DNA of 64,000 nucleotides from Streptomyces sp. f51. GTDB taxonomy: Bacteria; Actinomycetota; Actinomycetes; Streptomycetales; Streptomycetaceae. This document shows, in pieces, positions 1 through 8,539 of this stretch. The notes under the pieces were generated by a model, which saw nothing but the letters and a program-made list of their open reading frames with translations, made no database searches and was not told where the DNA came from. The stretch's first letter is position 1. Every line of letters starts with the position of its first letter. The position numbers and the translations under genes are program-made. The DNA lies in assembly GCF_037940415.1 (NCBI RefSeq), contig NZ_CP149798.1, positions 7,411,001 to 7,475,000 on the forward strand. Reading direction: 5' to 3'.

Positions 1-833
1 CCGCGGTCGCCGGCTACGACCTCCTCAACGAGCCCGGCCCCGGCAACGCCCCCGGTGTCACCTCCTCGATCCTGCTCGGACGCCTCTACCAGCAGGCGAT
101 CACCTCGATCCGGACCGCGGAGTCGAAGGTGCCGGGCAGCTTCCACCACCTGGTGTTCTTCGAGCCCTCGATCCTCTGGTCGGGCCTCGGCTTCGACACC
201 ACCCCGCCGGCCGGGTTCGCCGACGACCCGCTGCTCGTCTTCTCGCCCCACCTGTACAGCGAGTCGATCACCATGGACCAGGGCCTGGGCGTCACCCTCA
301 CCTCGATCGAGCAGGGCTACACCGCCGCCGAGCGCACCGCCCGCGCCTACGGGGCACCGCTGTGGTCGGGCGAGTGGGGCTGGTTCGGGGAACCCGACGA
401 CTTCCGCGCCCGGTTCGACCGCTTCCTGCGACGGCAGAACACCGACCTGCTGGGCTCGGCGATCTGGGTGTGGAAGAAGGCCTGCGGCGATCCGCAGAAC
501 GACCCCGCGGCGACCACCTCGGGTGGCGGCGTCGTGCTGTACACCTGCCCCGAAGGCAAGCCGCTGCCGAGCGCGGCCTTCGAGATCACGGCGCTGTCCC
601 AGGCCTACCCGCGCAGCGCGCCCGGCCGCCTGACCTCGCTGCGGTCCTCGCTCACGCAGCGGGACCTGCGGCTGGCGGGTGACGGGACGGGCACCCTGGA
701 CGTCTGGGTTCCCGGAGCGGGCCGTCCCGAGGTCGAGAAGAGCGGCCTCACCGGTATCGGGCTGGAGCGCAGGCCCGGTGGTTGGCGGCTCACCGCGCGG
801 ACCTCCGGCCGCTACACCCTGCACGTGGCGTAG
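1..833 (+). CDS. Glycoside hydrolase family 5 (endoglycoceramidase/cellulase-like), C-terminal part
   Basis: The gene enters from the left edge; the reading frame begins at base 3 and ends with TAG at 831-833, so about 276 residues are visible and the N-terminus is missing. The fragment opens just before an LNEP motif (Glu codon 30-32), the acid/base signature of GH5. It carries WSGEWGW (Glu codon 372-374), which fits the catalytic nucleophile strand. The overall pattern (YDLLNEP, SPHLYSES, SAIWVWKK) resembles secreted actinobacterial GH5 endoglycoceramidase-type enzymes, but the substrate cannot be fixed from the fragment. The last ~80 residues form a beta-rich tail typical of the small C-terminal domain of these enzymes. 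It converges on the sigma-factor gene 49 bases downstream. Confidence 0.8.
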   Translation, partial: AVAGYDLLNEPGPGNAPGVTSSILLGRLYQQAITSIRTAESKVPGSFHHLVFFEPSILWSGLGFDTTPPAGFADDPLLVFSPHLYSESITMDQGLGVTLTSIEQGYTAAERTARAYGAPLWSGEWGWFGEPDDFRARFDRFLRRQNTDLLGSAIWVWKKACGDPQNDPAATTSGGGVVLYTCPEGKPLPSAAFEITALSQAYPRSAPGRLTSLRSSLTQRDLRLAGDGTGTLDVWVPGAGRPEVEKSGLTGIGLERRPGGWRLTARTSGRYTLHVA

Positions 834-881
834 AGCCGGCCGTCGGCCGGCCCGCCTCGGGGGCGGGCCGGCCGACGGTCA

Positions 882-1817
882 TCAGGCGGTCCAGCGACGC
901 AGCTTCTCCGGGTTGCGCACCACCCAGATGTGCCGGATCCGGTCGCCCGCGACCTCGAACCCGAACACCGTGACGGTGACACCGTCCTGCCGGGCCACCA
1001 GGCCGGGCCGGCCGTTGACCGTACGCTCCAACAGGGTCATGCCTTCCGGCCTGCGGCGGGCGAGTTCGACCCAGGCGTGCGCGATCCGCTCCCCGCCCTC
1101 GATGGGGTGCAGGAAGGTCGAGGCGAGTCCGCCGCCGTCGGCGACCGCCGTGGCGTCCGGATCGAGCAGACCGATGAGGGCGTCGATGTCTTTGGCCTCC
1201 CACGCCTCCTTGAAGGCGCCGACGACATCGGCGCGCCCTCCGGTCGCCGTCACGGAAGGCCGCGCGGCCCGGACCCGGCGGCGGGCGGAGGACGCCAGCT
1301 GGCGGCAGGCCGCCGGGGTACGGCCGACGATGTCGGCGACCTCCGCGAAGGAATGGCAGAAGACGTCGTGCAGCACGAACGCGACGCGCTCGGCCGGGGT
1401 CATCGCATCGAGCACGACCAGAAACGCCAGACCGACCGACTCGTCCAGCGTCACCCGGTCCGCCGGGTCGACGCTCGCGCCCCCCGTCCGCCCGCTGATC
1501 CACTCGGTGCGCCCGGGCAGCGGCTCGGGGATCCACTCACCCACGTAGGTCTCGCGCCTGACCCGTGCCGAGCCGAGCACGTTCAGGCAGACGCGACTGG
1601 CGACCGTCGTCAGCCAGGCGCCCGGGGACTCGATGGCGTCCTGCTGCTCGCGGGACATGGCGTACCAGCGGGTGTACGTCTCCTGGACGGCGTCCTCGGC
1701 CTCCGTCAGGGAACCCAGCAGCCGGTAGGCGAGGTTGACCAGATGACGCCGCTCGCTCATCACCGCGTCCAGGCCCGGACCGGGCCGGACGTCCTCTGGT
1801 TCGGATCGGGTGGTCAT
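882..1817 (-). CDS. ECF41-type RNA polymerase sigma factor (SigJ-like) with C-terminal SnoaL-like domain
   Basis: The product is a 311-residue extracytoplasmic-function sigma factor. Residues ~22-90 are sigma region 2 (LVNLAYRLLGS, EAEDAVQETYTRW) and ~125-175 region 4 (LDAMTPAERVAFVLHDVF then the HTH). The remainder is a SnoaL-like fold that in ECF41 factors replaces an anti-sigma factor and tunes activity. Three ECF41 hallmarks are present: WIPEP in the linker, DGGG in the C-terminal domain and NPEKL at the very end. I chose the ATG at 1815-1817; an upstream in-frame ATG at 1874 would place the coding start inside the promoter palindrome. The gene is divergent from the LUD gene at 1985 and the two share a mirrored promoter, so autoregulation and co-regulation are likely. 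The inducing signal is unknown. Confidence 0.9.
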   Translation of the reverse strand: MTTRSEPEDVRPGPGLDAVMSERRHLVNLAYRLLGSLTEAEDAVQETYTRWYAMSREQQDAIESPGAWLTTVASRVCLNVLGSARVRRETYVGEWIPEPLPGRTEWISGRTGGASVDPADRVTLDESVGLAFLVVLDAMTPAERVAFVLHDVFCHSFAEVADIVGRTPAACRQLASSARRRVRAARPSVTATGGRADVVGAFKEAWEAKDIDALIGLLDPDATAVADGGGLASTFLHPIEGGERIAHAWVELARRRPEGMTLLERTVNGRPGLVARQDGVTVTVFGFEVAGDRIRHIWVVRNPEKLRRWTA

Positions 1818-1854
1818 GGTGCCGACAGCTCCCTCGGTCGCATCCGCTCTCACA

Positions 1855-1929
1855 GGTTCGACAGGACAGCGCACCGGAATGTGAGGCCGGAGCCGCGCCT
1901 CACATTCCGCGGGGCTGTCCTGTCGAACC
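1855..1929. promoter_or_regulatory. Mirror-image pair of ECF41-like promoters between sigma factor and LUD gene
   Basis: Bases 1855-1887 and 1897-1929 form an inverted repeat with 33-base arms (30 of 33 pair) around a 9-base centre. Each arm read outward holds CTCACATTCC, then about 16 bases later CTGTCG, which resembles the TGTCACA-N16-CGTC promoter of ECF41 factors. The two -35-like boxes face each other at the centre and the -10-like boxes point outward, one to each gene. Being both a palindrome and two promoters, it could also bind a dimeric regulator; I favour promoters. Confidence 0.65.
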
Positions 1930-1984
1930 GATGGGACCGGAACAGCCGACCCATCATCCAGCGGACAGGAAGGCCCGAGCCATC

Positions 1985-2647
1985 ATGACTGCCCCGACAC
2001 CGATCACCGCCTCGTCGACACCGAGCACCCCCTCGCCGGGACCGTTCACCGCCCCGGCGACCGACGAACTGCTCGAACGGGTGGCCGCCGCGCTCAAGGA
2101 GAAGAACTTCGACGTCGAGATCCTCGACGACGCCGCCGCGGCACGCGCCCGGGTCAAGGACCTGATCCCCGAGGGCAGCGCCGTGTTCACCGTGGCCAGT
2201 GAGACCCTGCGGCTGTCCGGCATCGAAGCGGACATCAACGAAAGCGGGCGGTACGACTCCGTCAAAGCACGCGGGCTGACCATGGACCGCGCCACGCAGA
2301 TGGCCGAGATCTGGCGGATGATCGCCTGCCCCGACGTCGTGGTGGGCAGCGTCTGCGCGGTCACCGAGACCGGCTCCCTCGTGGCCGCCTCGGCCAGCGG
2401 CAGCCAGCTGCCCGCCTTCGCCGGCTCCGCCCCCCGCGCGATCTGGGTCGTCGGGGCGCAGAAGGTCGTTTCCGACCTGGACACCGCGCTGCGCCGCGTC
2501 GGCGAGTACTGCGTCCCACTGGAGGACGAGCGGGCCAAGAAGGTCTACGGCGTGCCCAGCGCGCTCAACCGCCTGCTCGTCCTCAACGCGGAACCCCACC
2601 CGGGGCGCGGCACGGTCCTGCTCCTGCGGGAGGCCATCGGGTTCTGA
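1985..2647 (+). CDS. LUD domain-containing protein (LutC/DUF162-like)
   Basis: The 220-residue protein covers a complete LUD domain: ELLERVAAALKEKNFDVEILDD near the N-terminus, then CPDVVVGSVCAVTETGSLV and the VVGAQKVVSDLDTALRRV segment that marks this family. LutC-type proteins belong to iron-sulfur lactate-utilisation complexes, but a lone LUD gene without LutA/LutB, as here, is common in actinomycetes and has no settled function. The ATG at 1985 follows AGGAAGG at 1967-1973; a longer frame from 1931 would begin right at the end of the promoter repeat and has no ribosome site. It is divergent from the ECF41 gene and probably its direct target. Confidence 0.85.
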   Translation: MTAPTPITASSTPSTPSPGPFTAPATDELLERVAAALKEKNFDVEILDDAAAARARVKDLIPEGSAVFTVASETLRLSGIEADINESGRYDSVKARGLTMDRATQMAEIWRMIACPDVVVGSVCAVTETGSLVAASASGSQLPAFAGSAPRAIWVVGAQKVVSDLDTALRRVGEYCVPLEDERAKKVYGVPSALNRLLVLNAEPHPGRGTVLLLREAIGF

Positions 2648-2749
2648 CCCGGCGGAACCGGCCGCGCCGTGAGGGCACGCGGCGGGTGTCCGTCGGCGCG
2701 GAACGGGGGAGTGGGGGAGCGCCGCGCTCCCTGCCGGAGTGCTTCCGTC

Positions 2750-5700
2750 TCAGCCGGGGAGCGGGACCAGTTGCTCGGCGGCGAGCCTCAGCCGCCGGGT
2801 CTGCGCGTCGACTTCGAGCTGGGTCACGCCGTCCGCGTCCAAGAGGGCGCGCGCCGCGCCGAGTTCGCGCTCGAACACCCCGAAGTCGATCGTGTCGTAG
2901 CGCTCCGCCTCACCGGAGAGTCCCGCGTACCTCTCGATCGCCTTCCGCAGGCCGGACGTGTCCGTGACGGCGGGCGCGTCCACCTGGTCGAAGGTGATCC
3001 GGCCCAGGTTGGCGACGTAGGGGTGCGAGGAGTCGGGGGTCGTCACCAGCCGCAGATGGACGGCATGGGTGCCGGTGACCGCCTCGGGCAGCGTCAGGCT
3101 CGCCGTTCCCCCGGACGACCAGGCGGCTCCCGTGACGGGCAGCGGGACCGTCGCGTACGGCGTCCCGGGGGAGGCCGCGTCGAAGGAGTCCAGGTAGATC
3201 TGGACGACCGAACCGGTGCCGCAGCGGGCGGAGTTGTTCACATAGGTCAGGGTGACGGTGTTCTTGGCGGAGTCACCGAAGTCGAGGTCCCCGTAGTCGA
3301 GCCACGCCCCGTCGTAGGTGCCGCCGAGGTCGGTGGCGGAACCCGCGCCGCTCCAGCCGGCCGCCTCGCTCTTGAGGCCGCCGCCGCTGTTCGAGCGGAA
3401 CGCGGTCGCGTCGAAGGCCACGGGGGAGGCGTCGTTCGGCGAGAACCGGTACCAGTCGAAGTTCGACACCCACGACTGGCCGGAGGGGGCGTGGAAGACG
3501 AAGGTCGCGCTCGCCGCGCCCAGCAGGGCCTCCGGGTCGGTGACGGCCGCACGCACCGTGCCGTAGTACTGCCAGCCGCCCGTCCCGGGGAGCTGGACGG
3601 TGGCCACGAGAGGGCCGTCGGCGGCACCGGCGTGGATGTCGACGCTGCTCGGCCTGGCGCTCGTCGCCTGCGCGTTCGCGTACCGGACCGAGACGCTCCG
3701 CGGTGCGGTCCCGTCGAAGTCCAGCCGGGTGAACCGCTCCCACGATCCCTCGGTGACACCGCCGAGGTCGCCGTCCGAGTAGTACGCCTCGCTCACGAGG
3801 GAGGGGCCCTCCTTCTGGTCCGGGTCCTCGGCCTGGAGGACGGCGTAACCTCCCTCGTCGATGGCGAGCGCGCCGGCCGCGGACCGGAGTACGTCCTCCG
3901 CCGCCATGAACGTGCCGGTCGCGGACGCGGTGTCCGCGAGGACCGTCCGCGCGCGGTCGAGGGCGGACCGGAACGCGTTCCACGAGCTGTCGGAGTAGTT
4001 CGCCCGGCGTACCGACTCCGCCTGGCCGACGAACGCGTCGAGCGCCTCGCGGTGCGGCGCGGCGGCCGACACGAGGAGCGGGTCGGTCGGCGAGACACCG
4101 GTGCCGCGCACGGTCGAGACCCGCACGCCGTGACCGAAGGCATTGTCCTGGAACGTGAGGCCGAGGCGGGCGTCGGTCCTCGTGCTGCCGGTGAGCATGA
4201 GTTCCGCCGTGCGCCGCCCGCTGACGCGCAGGTCCGCCGTGAGTCCGTCCGGCAGCCCGGTCACCGTGGCGGCCCCGGTGCCGGTGAGGCTGGTTCCCTT
4301 GCGGGCGCCGAACAACGCGGGCCTGGACAGGATGAGGTGGACGCTGTGGTGGACGGAGCCGTCGGCCTTCGTGTCGAGGCTGCCGGGTCGCAGGGAGACG
4401 ACGGTGACGCCCTTGCCCGTCGCCGTGCCGTCGCCCGGGTAACCCGGGTCCGTGTTCAGCGAGTACGCGGGCCGGGTACGCGCGCCCCACCCGGAGGGCT
4501 TGGAGCCCATGGTGAAGTCCAGGGTCCCGCCGGAGACGATCTGCGCGTAGTCGAGCCAAGTGTCGGAGAACCGACTGCCGTTGAGCTGCGCGCTCTGCAC
4601 GTAGTAGTGGTCGGGCGACACCCCGTGGGCCTTCACCGTGAACCGGGCGCCGTTCGCGTAGCGGATGGTCGTGGAGTCGAAGAACGGGCTCCCGATCTGG
4701 AACTGGCTGGAGCCGGCGGTCACCGGGAACAGCCCGAGGGCGGCGCCGACGAACATGGTCGACATGGTGCCGGCGTCGTTGTCCATGGTCGGCAGAAAGC
4801 CCTTCGGGGAGAGCCGGTAGACCTGAGTCCTGACCGGCGGGCGGAACTCGCCGCCGGAACTGGGGAGTTCGTTCGAGGAGCCCGTCGCGATGTAGCGGTT
4901 CCAGGTCGAGCCGGTGTAGATGGCGCGCACCCACTTCTGCGTCAGGCTCGGCTCGCCGACGTAGTTGAAGAGGTACGGGGCCTGGAGATCGATCTCGTTC
5001 GCGTTGGAATGCAGCATGGTCGAACCGTCGTCGGCGCCGGAGTCCTCGCCGAACAGGTGCTCCACGGCGGCCTTGCCCGCCTTCGCACCGCCCATGGCCT
5101 CGATGAGACCGCCCATGTCGTAGGCGTCGTACCAGTGGTACTGCCAGAGCGTGCCCTGGTAGAGCCCGGCCGCCTCGAACTTCTCGTAGTCGGCGCTCTG
5201 CCAGTCACCGCCGGACGCGCGGGGGGTGAGCAGCCCGACCTCGGTGCCGTCGGACGCGGTCCAGGCACCGGACTTCACGAGGTGGTCGATCGCCATGGTC
5301 GACCGGGCGCGCAGCTGCTTCGCGTCGCTGTCCTTGCCGAGCGCGTGGGCGATGACGGACAGCGCCCACTGGTCGTAGCCGCGCTGCACGGTCGTCCCGG
5401 GATCCCCCGCGATGTACCCCTGCCGCAACTCCGCGTCCGTGTAGGTCCCCGCGTACGACACCAACGCCGGATACGCCTCGTCGAGCCGGTCGAAGTCCTT
5501 GTATCCCTTGGACAGGGCGTCGGCCACCAGCACGGCCGAGCGCTCCCAGCGGACGGTCGGGACCGAGTGGGTCAGGCTGCCCGGGTTCTTGCCCGCGGTG
5601 TGCGCGTCGGCGAAGAGCTCGACGAGCGACTGCACCATGTCCCGGTATGTGGGCGGGTCGATGTACGCCTCCACGGAGTACTTCCGGAAGTCGTCCCAGG

Positions 5701-6970
5701 TGGACCAACCGTCGTAATAGGTGAAGCCGTTCGTCCGGTGCACCACTCCGTCCGCGCCGCGGTACGTGCCACTGGTGCTGGTGGCGTTCACCGGCAGCGC
5801 GTACATGCGGTAGAGGTGCGTGTAGAACTCCTTGGTGAGCGTCGCCCCGGGGTCGGACGTCGCGGAGGCTCGCACGTCGACGGCGCCGAGCGCGCGGTTC
5901 CAGTCCGCCCGGGTCCGGGCGCCCGCCTCGTCGAAGGTGAGCCCGCCCACCTCGTTGCGCTGGTCCGTGGCGGCCTGTTCCGCGCTGACCGGCGAGAGGG
6001 TGATGCGCAGTTCGACGTCGCGGCCCGCGGCCGAGTCGAAGCCCAGGACGGCGCCGGTGTCGGCGCCCGTCCGCGCGGTGGCGTCACTGAGGGTGCCGTC
6101 ACCGCCCCAACTCTTCAGCGAGGTCACGGGGATGTTCGTGGTGGCGTAGTAATACAGCTGGTACGAGGCGCCGTTGAACGACCCCGCGACAAGGCCGGTG
6201 ATCGAGGTGGTCCCGTCGGGGAGCGTCGTCGCCTTGAGCGTGGAACGGGTGCGGCTGGTGAAGTTGTTGGCCAGGTCGAGGACCAGTTCGGGGTTCGCCC
6301 CTGAGGGGAAGCGGTAGCGTTCCAGTGCGGTGCGGGTGGTCGCGGTCACCTCGGCCTCGATGGTTCCCGAGTCCCGTGTCACCGAGCCACCGGTCCCGGA
6401 GACCGACCCGAGTCCCGCCCGGTAGTACCCGGGTGTCGCGGTCTCGTCGTCGTGCGTGGAGGCGTGGGCGTACGTGCCGGGGGCCGGGCGCCGGTCGTAC
6501 CGCACGGAGGTCGGCACGACCAGCAGGTCGCCACCGCCTCCCGAGCCGCCGACGCCGTCGAGGTCCGTGGCGGTGAACCCGGCGACGCGGTTCTCGTCGT
6601 AGTCGTACCCGGAGTGGTTGCGGCCCGGCGTGGTCATCGGGTTGACCTTGGCCAGACCGTGGGGCGCCTGTGCGCCCGGGAGGTCGTTGCCGTCGTCGCC
6701 TGCGGTCGACACGAACGGGTCGACGAGCTTCGTGTAGTCGGTGCCGTGCGGCGGCCCGCCGGTCGTCCCGCCGGGTGCCACGGAGGCCGCGGACGTCACG
6801 GGCCCGGCGGCGCGAGGCACGGCCGCGGCCGTCCCGCCACCCGCCGCGCCGGCGAGGGCGAGCGCGCCGGCGAGCAGCGTGACGACCGTCGCGCGCAGCG
6901 GCCGGTGACGTCCGACGGCGGTCCTCGTACGGGGCACGCGGGGCAAGGGGGCACGGGTTCTGATGGGCAC
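2750..6970 (-). CDS. Secreted GH92 alpha-1,2-mannosidase-like glycosidase with C-terminal carbohydrate-binding modules
   Basis: The product is a 1,406-residue exported enzyme. An Arg-rich start and a hydrophobic core (TLLAGALALAGAAGG) form a signal peptide. The GH92 catalytic region follows to about residue 800: DPFVSTAGDDGNDLPGA, HSGYDYDENRVAGFTATDLDG, the NEIDLQAPYLFNYVGEP segment that carries the acid Glu in this family, and MDNDAGTMSTMFVGAALG, a variant of the usual GN(D/E)DxG motif. Two FIVAR-like helical segments and two CBM6/35-like beta modules make up the C-terminal ~550 residues, which suggests binding to a complex glycan such as fungal mannan or a host N-glycan. It stands alone. 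A 12-base LacI-type palindrome lies upstream. Confidence 0.88.
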   Translation of the reverse strand: MPIRTRAPLPRVPRTRTAVGRHRPLRATVVTLLAGALALAGAAGGGTAAAVPRAAGPVTSAASVAPGGTTGGPPHGTDYTKLVDPFVSTAGDDGNDLPGAQAPHGLAKVNPMTTPGRNHSGYDYDENRVAGFTATDLDGVGGSGGGGDLLVVPTSVRYDRRPAPGTYAHASTHDDETATPGYYRAGLGSVSGTGGSVTRDSGTIEAEVTATTRTALERYRFPSGANPELVLDLANNFTSRTRSTLKATTLPDGTTSITGLVAGSFNGASYQLYYYATTNIPVTSLKSWGGDGTLSDATARTGADTGAVLGFDSAAGRDVELRITLSPVSAEQAATDQRNEVGGLTFDEAGARTRADWNRALGAVDVRASATSDPGATLTKEFYTHLYRMYALPVNATSTSGTYRGADGVVHRTNGFTYYDGWSTWDDFRKYSVEAYIDPPTYRDMVQSLVELFADAHTAGKNPGSLTHSVPTVRWERSAVLVADALSKGYKDFDRLDEAYPALVSYAGTYTDAELRQGYIAGDPGTTVQRGYDQWALSVIAHALGKDSDAKQLRARSTMAIDHLVKSGAWTASDGTEVGLLTPRASGGDWQSADYEKFEAAGLYQGTLWQYHWYDAYDMGGLIEAMGGAKAGKAAVEHLFGEDSGADDGSTMLHSNANEIDLQAPYLFNYVGEPSLTQKWVRAIYTGSTWNRYIATGSSNELPSSGGEFRPPVRTQVYRLSPKGFLPTMDNDAGTMSTMFVGAALGLFPVTAGSSQFQIGSPFFDSTTIRYANGARFTVKAHGVSPDHYYVQSAQLNGSRFSDTWLDYAQIVSGGTLDFTMGSKPSGWGARTRPAYSLNTDPGYPGDGTATGKGVTVVSLRPGSLDTKADGSVHHSVHLILSRPALFGARKGTSLTGTGAATVTGLPDGLTADLRVSGRRTAELMLTGSTRTDARLGLTFQDNAFGHGVRVSTVRGTGVSPTDPLLVSAAAPHREALDAFVGQAESVRRANYSDSSWNAFRSALDRARTVLADTASATGTFMAAEDVLRSAAGALAIDEGGYAVLQAEDPDQKEGPSLVSEAYYSDGDLGGVTEGSWERFTRLDFDGTAPRSVSVRYANAQATSARPSSVDIHAGAADGPLVATVQLPGTGGWQYYGTVRAAVTDPEALLGAASATFVFHAPSGQSWVSNFDWYRFSPNDASPVAFDATAFRSNSGGGLKSEAAGWSGAGSATDLGGTYDGAWLDYGDLDFGDSAKNTVTLTYVNNSARCGTGSVVQIYLDSFDAASPGTPYATVPLPVTGAAWSSGGTASLTLPEAVTGTHAVHLRLVTTPDSSHPYVANLGRITFDQVDAPAVTDTSGLRKAIERYAGLSGEAERYDTIDFGVFERELGAARALLDADGVTQLEVDAQTRRLRLAAEQLVPLPG

Positions 6971-7023
6971 GGGACCTCTCCAGCGTCACTCATTCGCACG
7001 CAGGGTTCCGGCCCCACCCGGAA

Positions 7024-7035
7024 GACAACGTTGTC
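7024..7035. promoter_or_regulatory. LacI-family operator candidate, GACAACGTTGTC
   Basis: This is a perfect 12-base palindrome with a central CG, the layout of LacI/GalR-family operators in actinobacteria. It sits 54 bases upstream of the GH92 start, where a sugar-responsive repressor would act, and about 220 bases before the divergent threonine aldolase gene. No LacI gene is present in the window, so the regulator would be encoded elsewhere. The rest of 6971-7254 shows no gene. Confidence 0.5.
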
Positions 7036-7254
7036 GGAGCGGGAGGCCGGGCGTGCGAACCGGGGTCGAGAACGAGGTGGACACACAGAATGGCAGCCGT
7101 ACGCGGGATTGCACCCTGTCGTGTTCACGGCCACCGGTAAGGAGACACGGAGAAGGCGTACGGCGGGCGAACGGTACGCGTACGGCGGACGTGCCCCGAC
7201 CGGAACGCGGAACGAACCCCGCACGCCCTTGTCCCCCTCCTGACATGGCAGAGT

Positions 7255-8397
7255 GTGCGTGTGTCCACCACTGATTCCGCCCGTGCCGCGGATGCCGCAG
7301 AAGCCGCCGATGTCTCCCGTGCCGCGAACACGGCCGGTGCCGTCCGGGGTGAGCCCGGCCGCCTCATCGATCTGCGCAGCGACACCGTCACCCGGCCCGG
7401 TGAGGCGATGCGCCGCGCGATGGCCGAGGCCGAGGTCGGCGACGACGTCTTCGGGGACGATCCGACCGTCAACGCGCTTCAGGAGCGGATCGCCGGACTG
7501 CTCGGCTTCGAGTCCGCGCTGTTCGTCTCCTCGGGGACACAGAGCAACCTGTGCGCCCTGCTGACCCATTGCGGCCGCGGGGACGAGTACATCGCCGGAC
7601 AGATGGCCCACATGTACCGCTGGGAGGGCGGCGGCGCCGCCGTGCTCGGAGGCATCCAGCCCCAGCCGCTGTCCCACCGCGCCGACGGGACGCTGGACCC
7701 GCTGGACATCGCGGCCGCCGTGAAACCGGACGACGCCCACTTCGCGCGCACGCGGCTGCTCTGCCTTGAGAACACCATCGGTGGCCGGGCCGTGCCGGTG
7801 GAGTACCTGAAGACGGCCACGCACGTGGCCCGCGACCACGGACTCGCCACGCATCTGGACGGGGCGCGGCTGTTCAACGCGGCGGTGGCCGCCGGAGGCG
7901 ACCCGTACGAGCAGGCGCGGCAGATCGCCGGCCACTTCGACAGCGTCTCCGTCTGCTTCAGCAAGGGCCTGGGCGCGCCGGTCGGCTCGGCGCTCGTGGG
8001 GTCACGGGAGTTCGTGGCCGAGGCTCGGCGCTGGCGCAAGGTGCTGGGCGGCGGGATGCGCCAGGCCGGAGTGCTGGCGGCCGCGGCGCTGTACGCGCTC
8101 GACCACCAGGTGACACGGCTCGCCGACGACCACGCCCATGCCGAGCTGTTCGCCGAGGGCCTCAAGGACGTCGAGGGCCTGACCATGGAGCCCAGCGGGA
8201 CCAACATGGTCTTCGCGAAGTCCGCCCCCGGCGTCGAGACCGACGAGCTGCGCGACCGGCTGGCCCGTCGTGGCCTGCTCTGCGCGGGATACCCGGGTCA
8301 GCTGCGCTTCGTGTTCCACCTGGACGTGACCCGGGCCGACACGGAAGCCGCGGTGCGGATCGTGCGCGAGACGCTGACCGAGATGACAACGGGCTGA
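7255..8397 (+). CDS. ltaE: Low-specificity L-threonine aldolase
   Basis: The 380-residue PLP enzyme would cleave L-threonine/allo-threonine to glycine and acetaldehyde. Signature segments are IDLRSDTVTRPGEAMRRAM, GDDVFGDDPTVNALQ, SSGTQSNLCALL, and CFSKGLGAPVGS with the Schiff-base lysine. The C-terminal small domain ends at RIVRETLTEM. The first ~36 residues are an Ala-rich extension beyond the usual start near LIDLRSDT, so the true start may be further in; GTG at 7255 is the first option and there is no strong ribosome site. It is monocistronic, followed by a short 9-base repeat tract. Confidence 0.9.
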   Translation: MRVSTTDSARAADAAEAADVSRAANTAGAVRGEPGRLIDLRSDTVTRPGEAMRRAMAEAEVGDDVFGDDPTVNALQERIAGLLGFESALFVSSGTQSNLCALLTHCGRGDEYIAGQMAHMYRWEGGGAAVLGGIQPQPLSHRADGTLDPLDIAAAVKPDDAHFARTRLLCLENTIGGRAVPVEYLKTATHVARDHGLATHLDGARLFNAAVAAGGDPYEQARQIAGHFDSVSVCFSKGLGAPVGSALVGSREFVAEARRWRKVLGGGMRQAGVLAAAALYALDHQVTRLADDHAHAELFAEGLKDVEGLTMEPSGTNMVFAKSAPGVETDELRDRLARRGLLCAGYPGQLRFVFHLDVTRADTEAAVRIVRETLTEMTTG

Positions 8398-8423
8398 TCC
8401 TGGCGGGCGGTTGGCCGGGCTTT

Positions 8424-8459
8424 CGTCCTGGGCGTCCTGGGCGTCCTGGGCGTCCTGGG
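8424..8459. repeat. Four perfect tandem copies of the 9-mer CGTCCTGGG
   Basis: Four uninterrupted 9-base units lie between the threonine aldolase stop and the convergent ligase-like gene. The length is a multiple of three but no gene covers it. It is likely slippage-prone spacer DNA. Confidence 0.8.
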
Positions 8460-8539
8460 CGTGTTTGAGGTGTGCTGAGGCGTCCCGGATCGTGCCGCGG
8501 CGGCGCTTCAGCTCACCGGCCATGTGCTGCGGCGGTGCG

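Noticed and set aside
2669..6304. A 1,211-residue forward frame opposite the GH92 gene
   Set aside because: It is the GC-rich shadow of the real gene on the other strand: composition is Arg/Gly/Val-rich with no domain, and the GH92 motifs are unmistakable.
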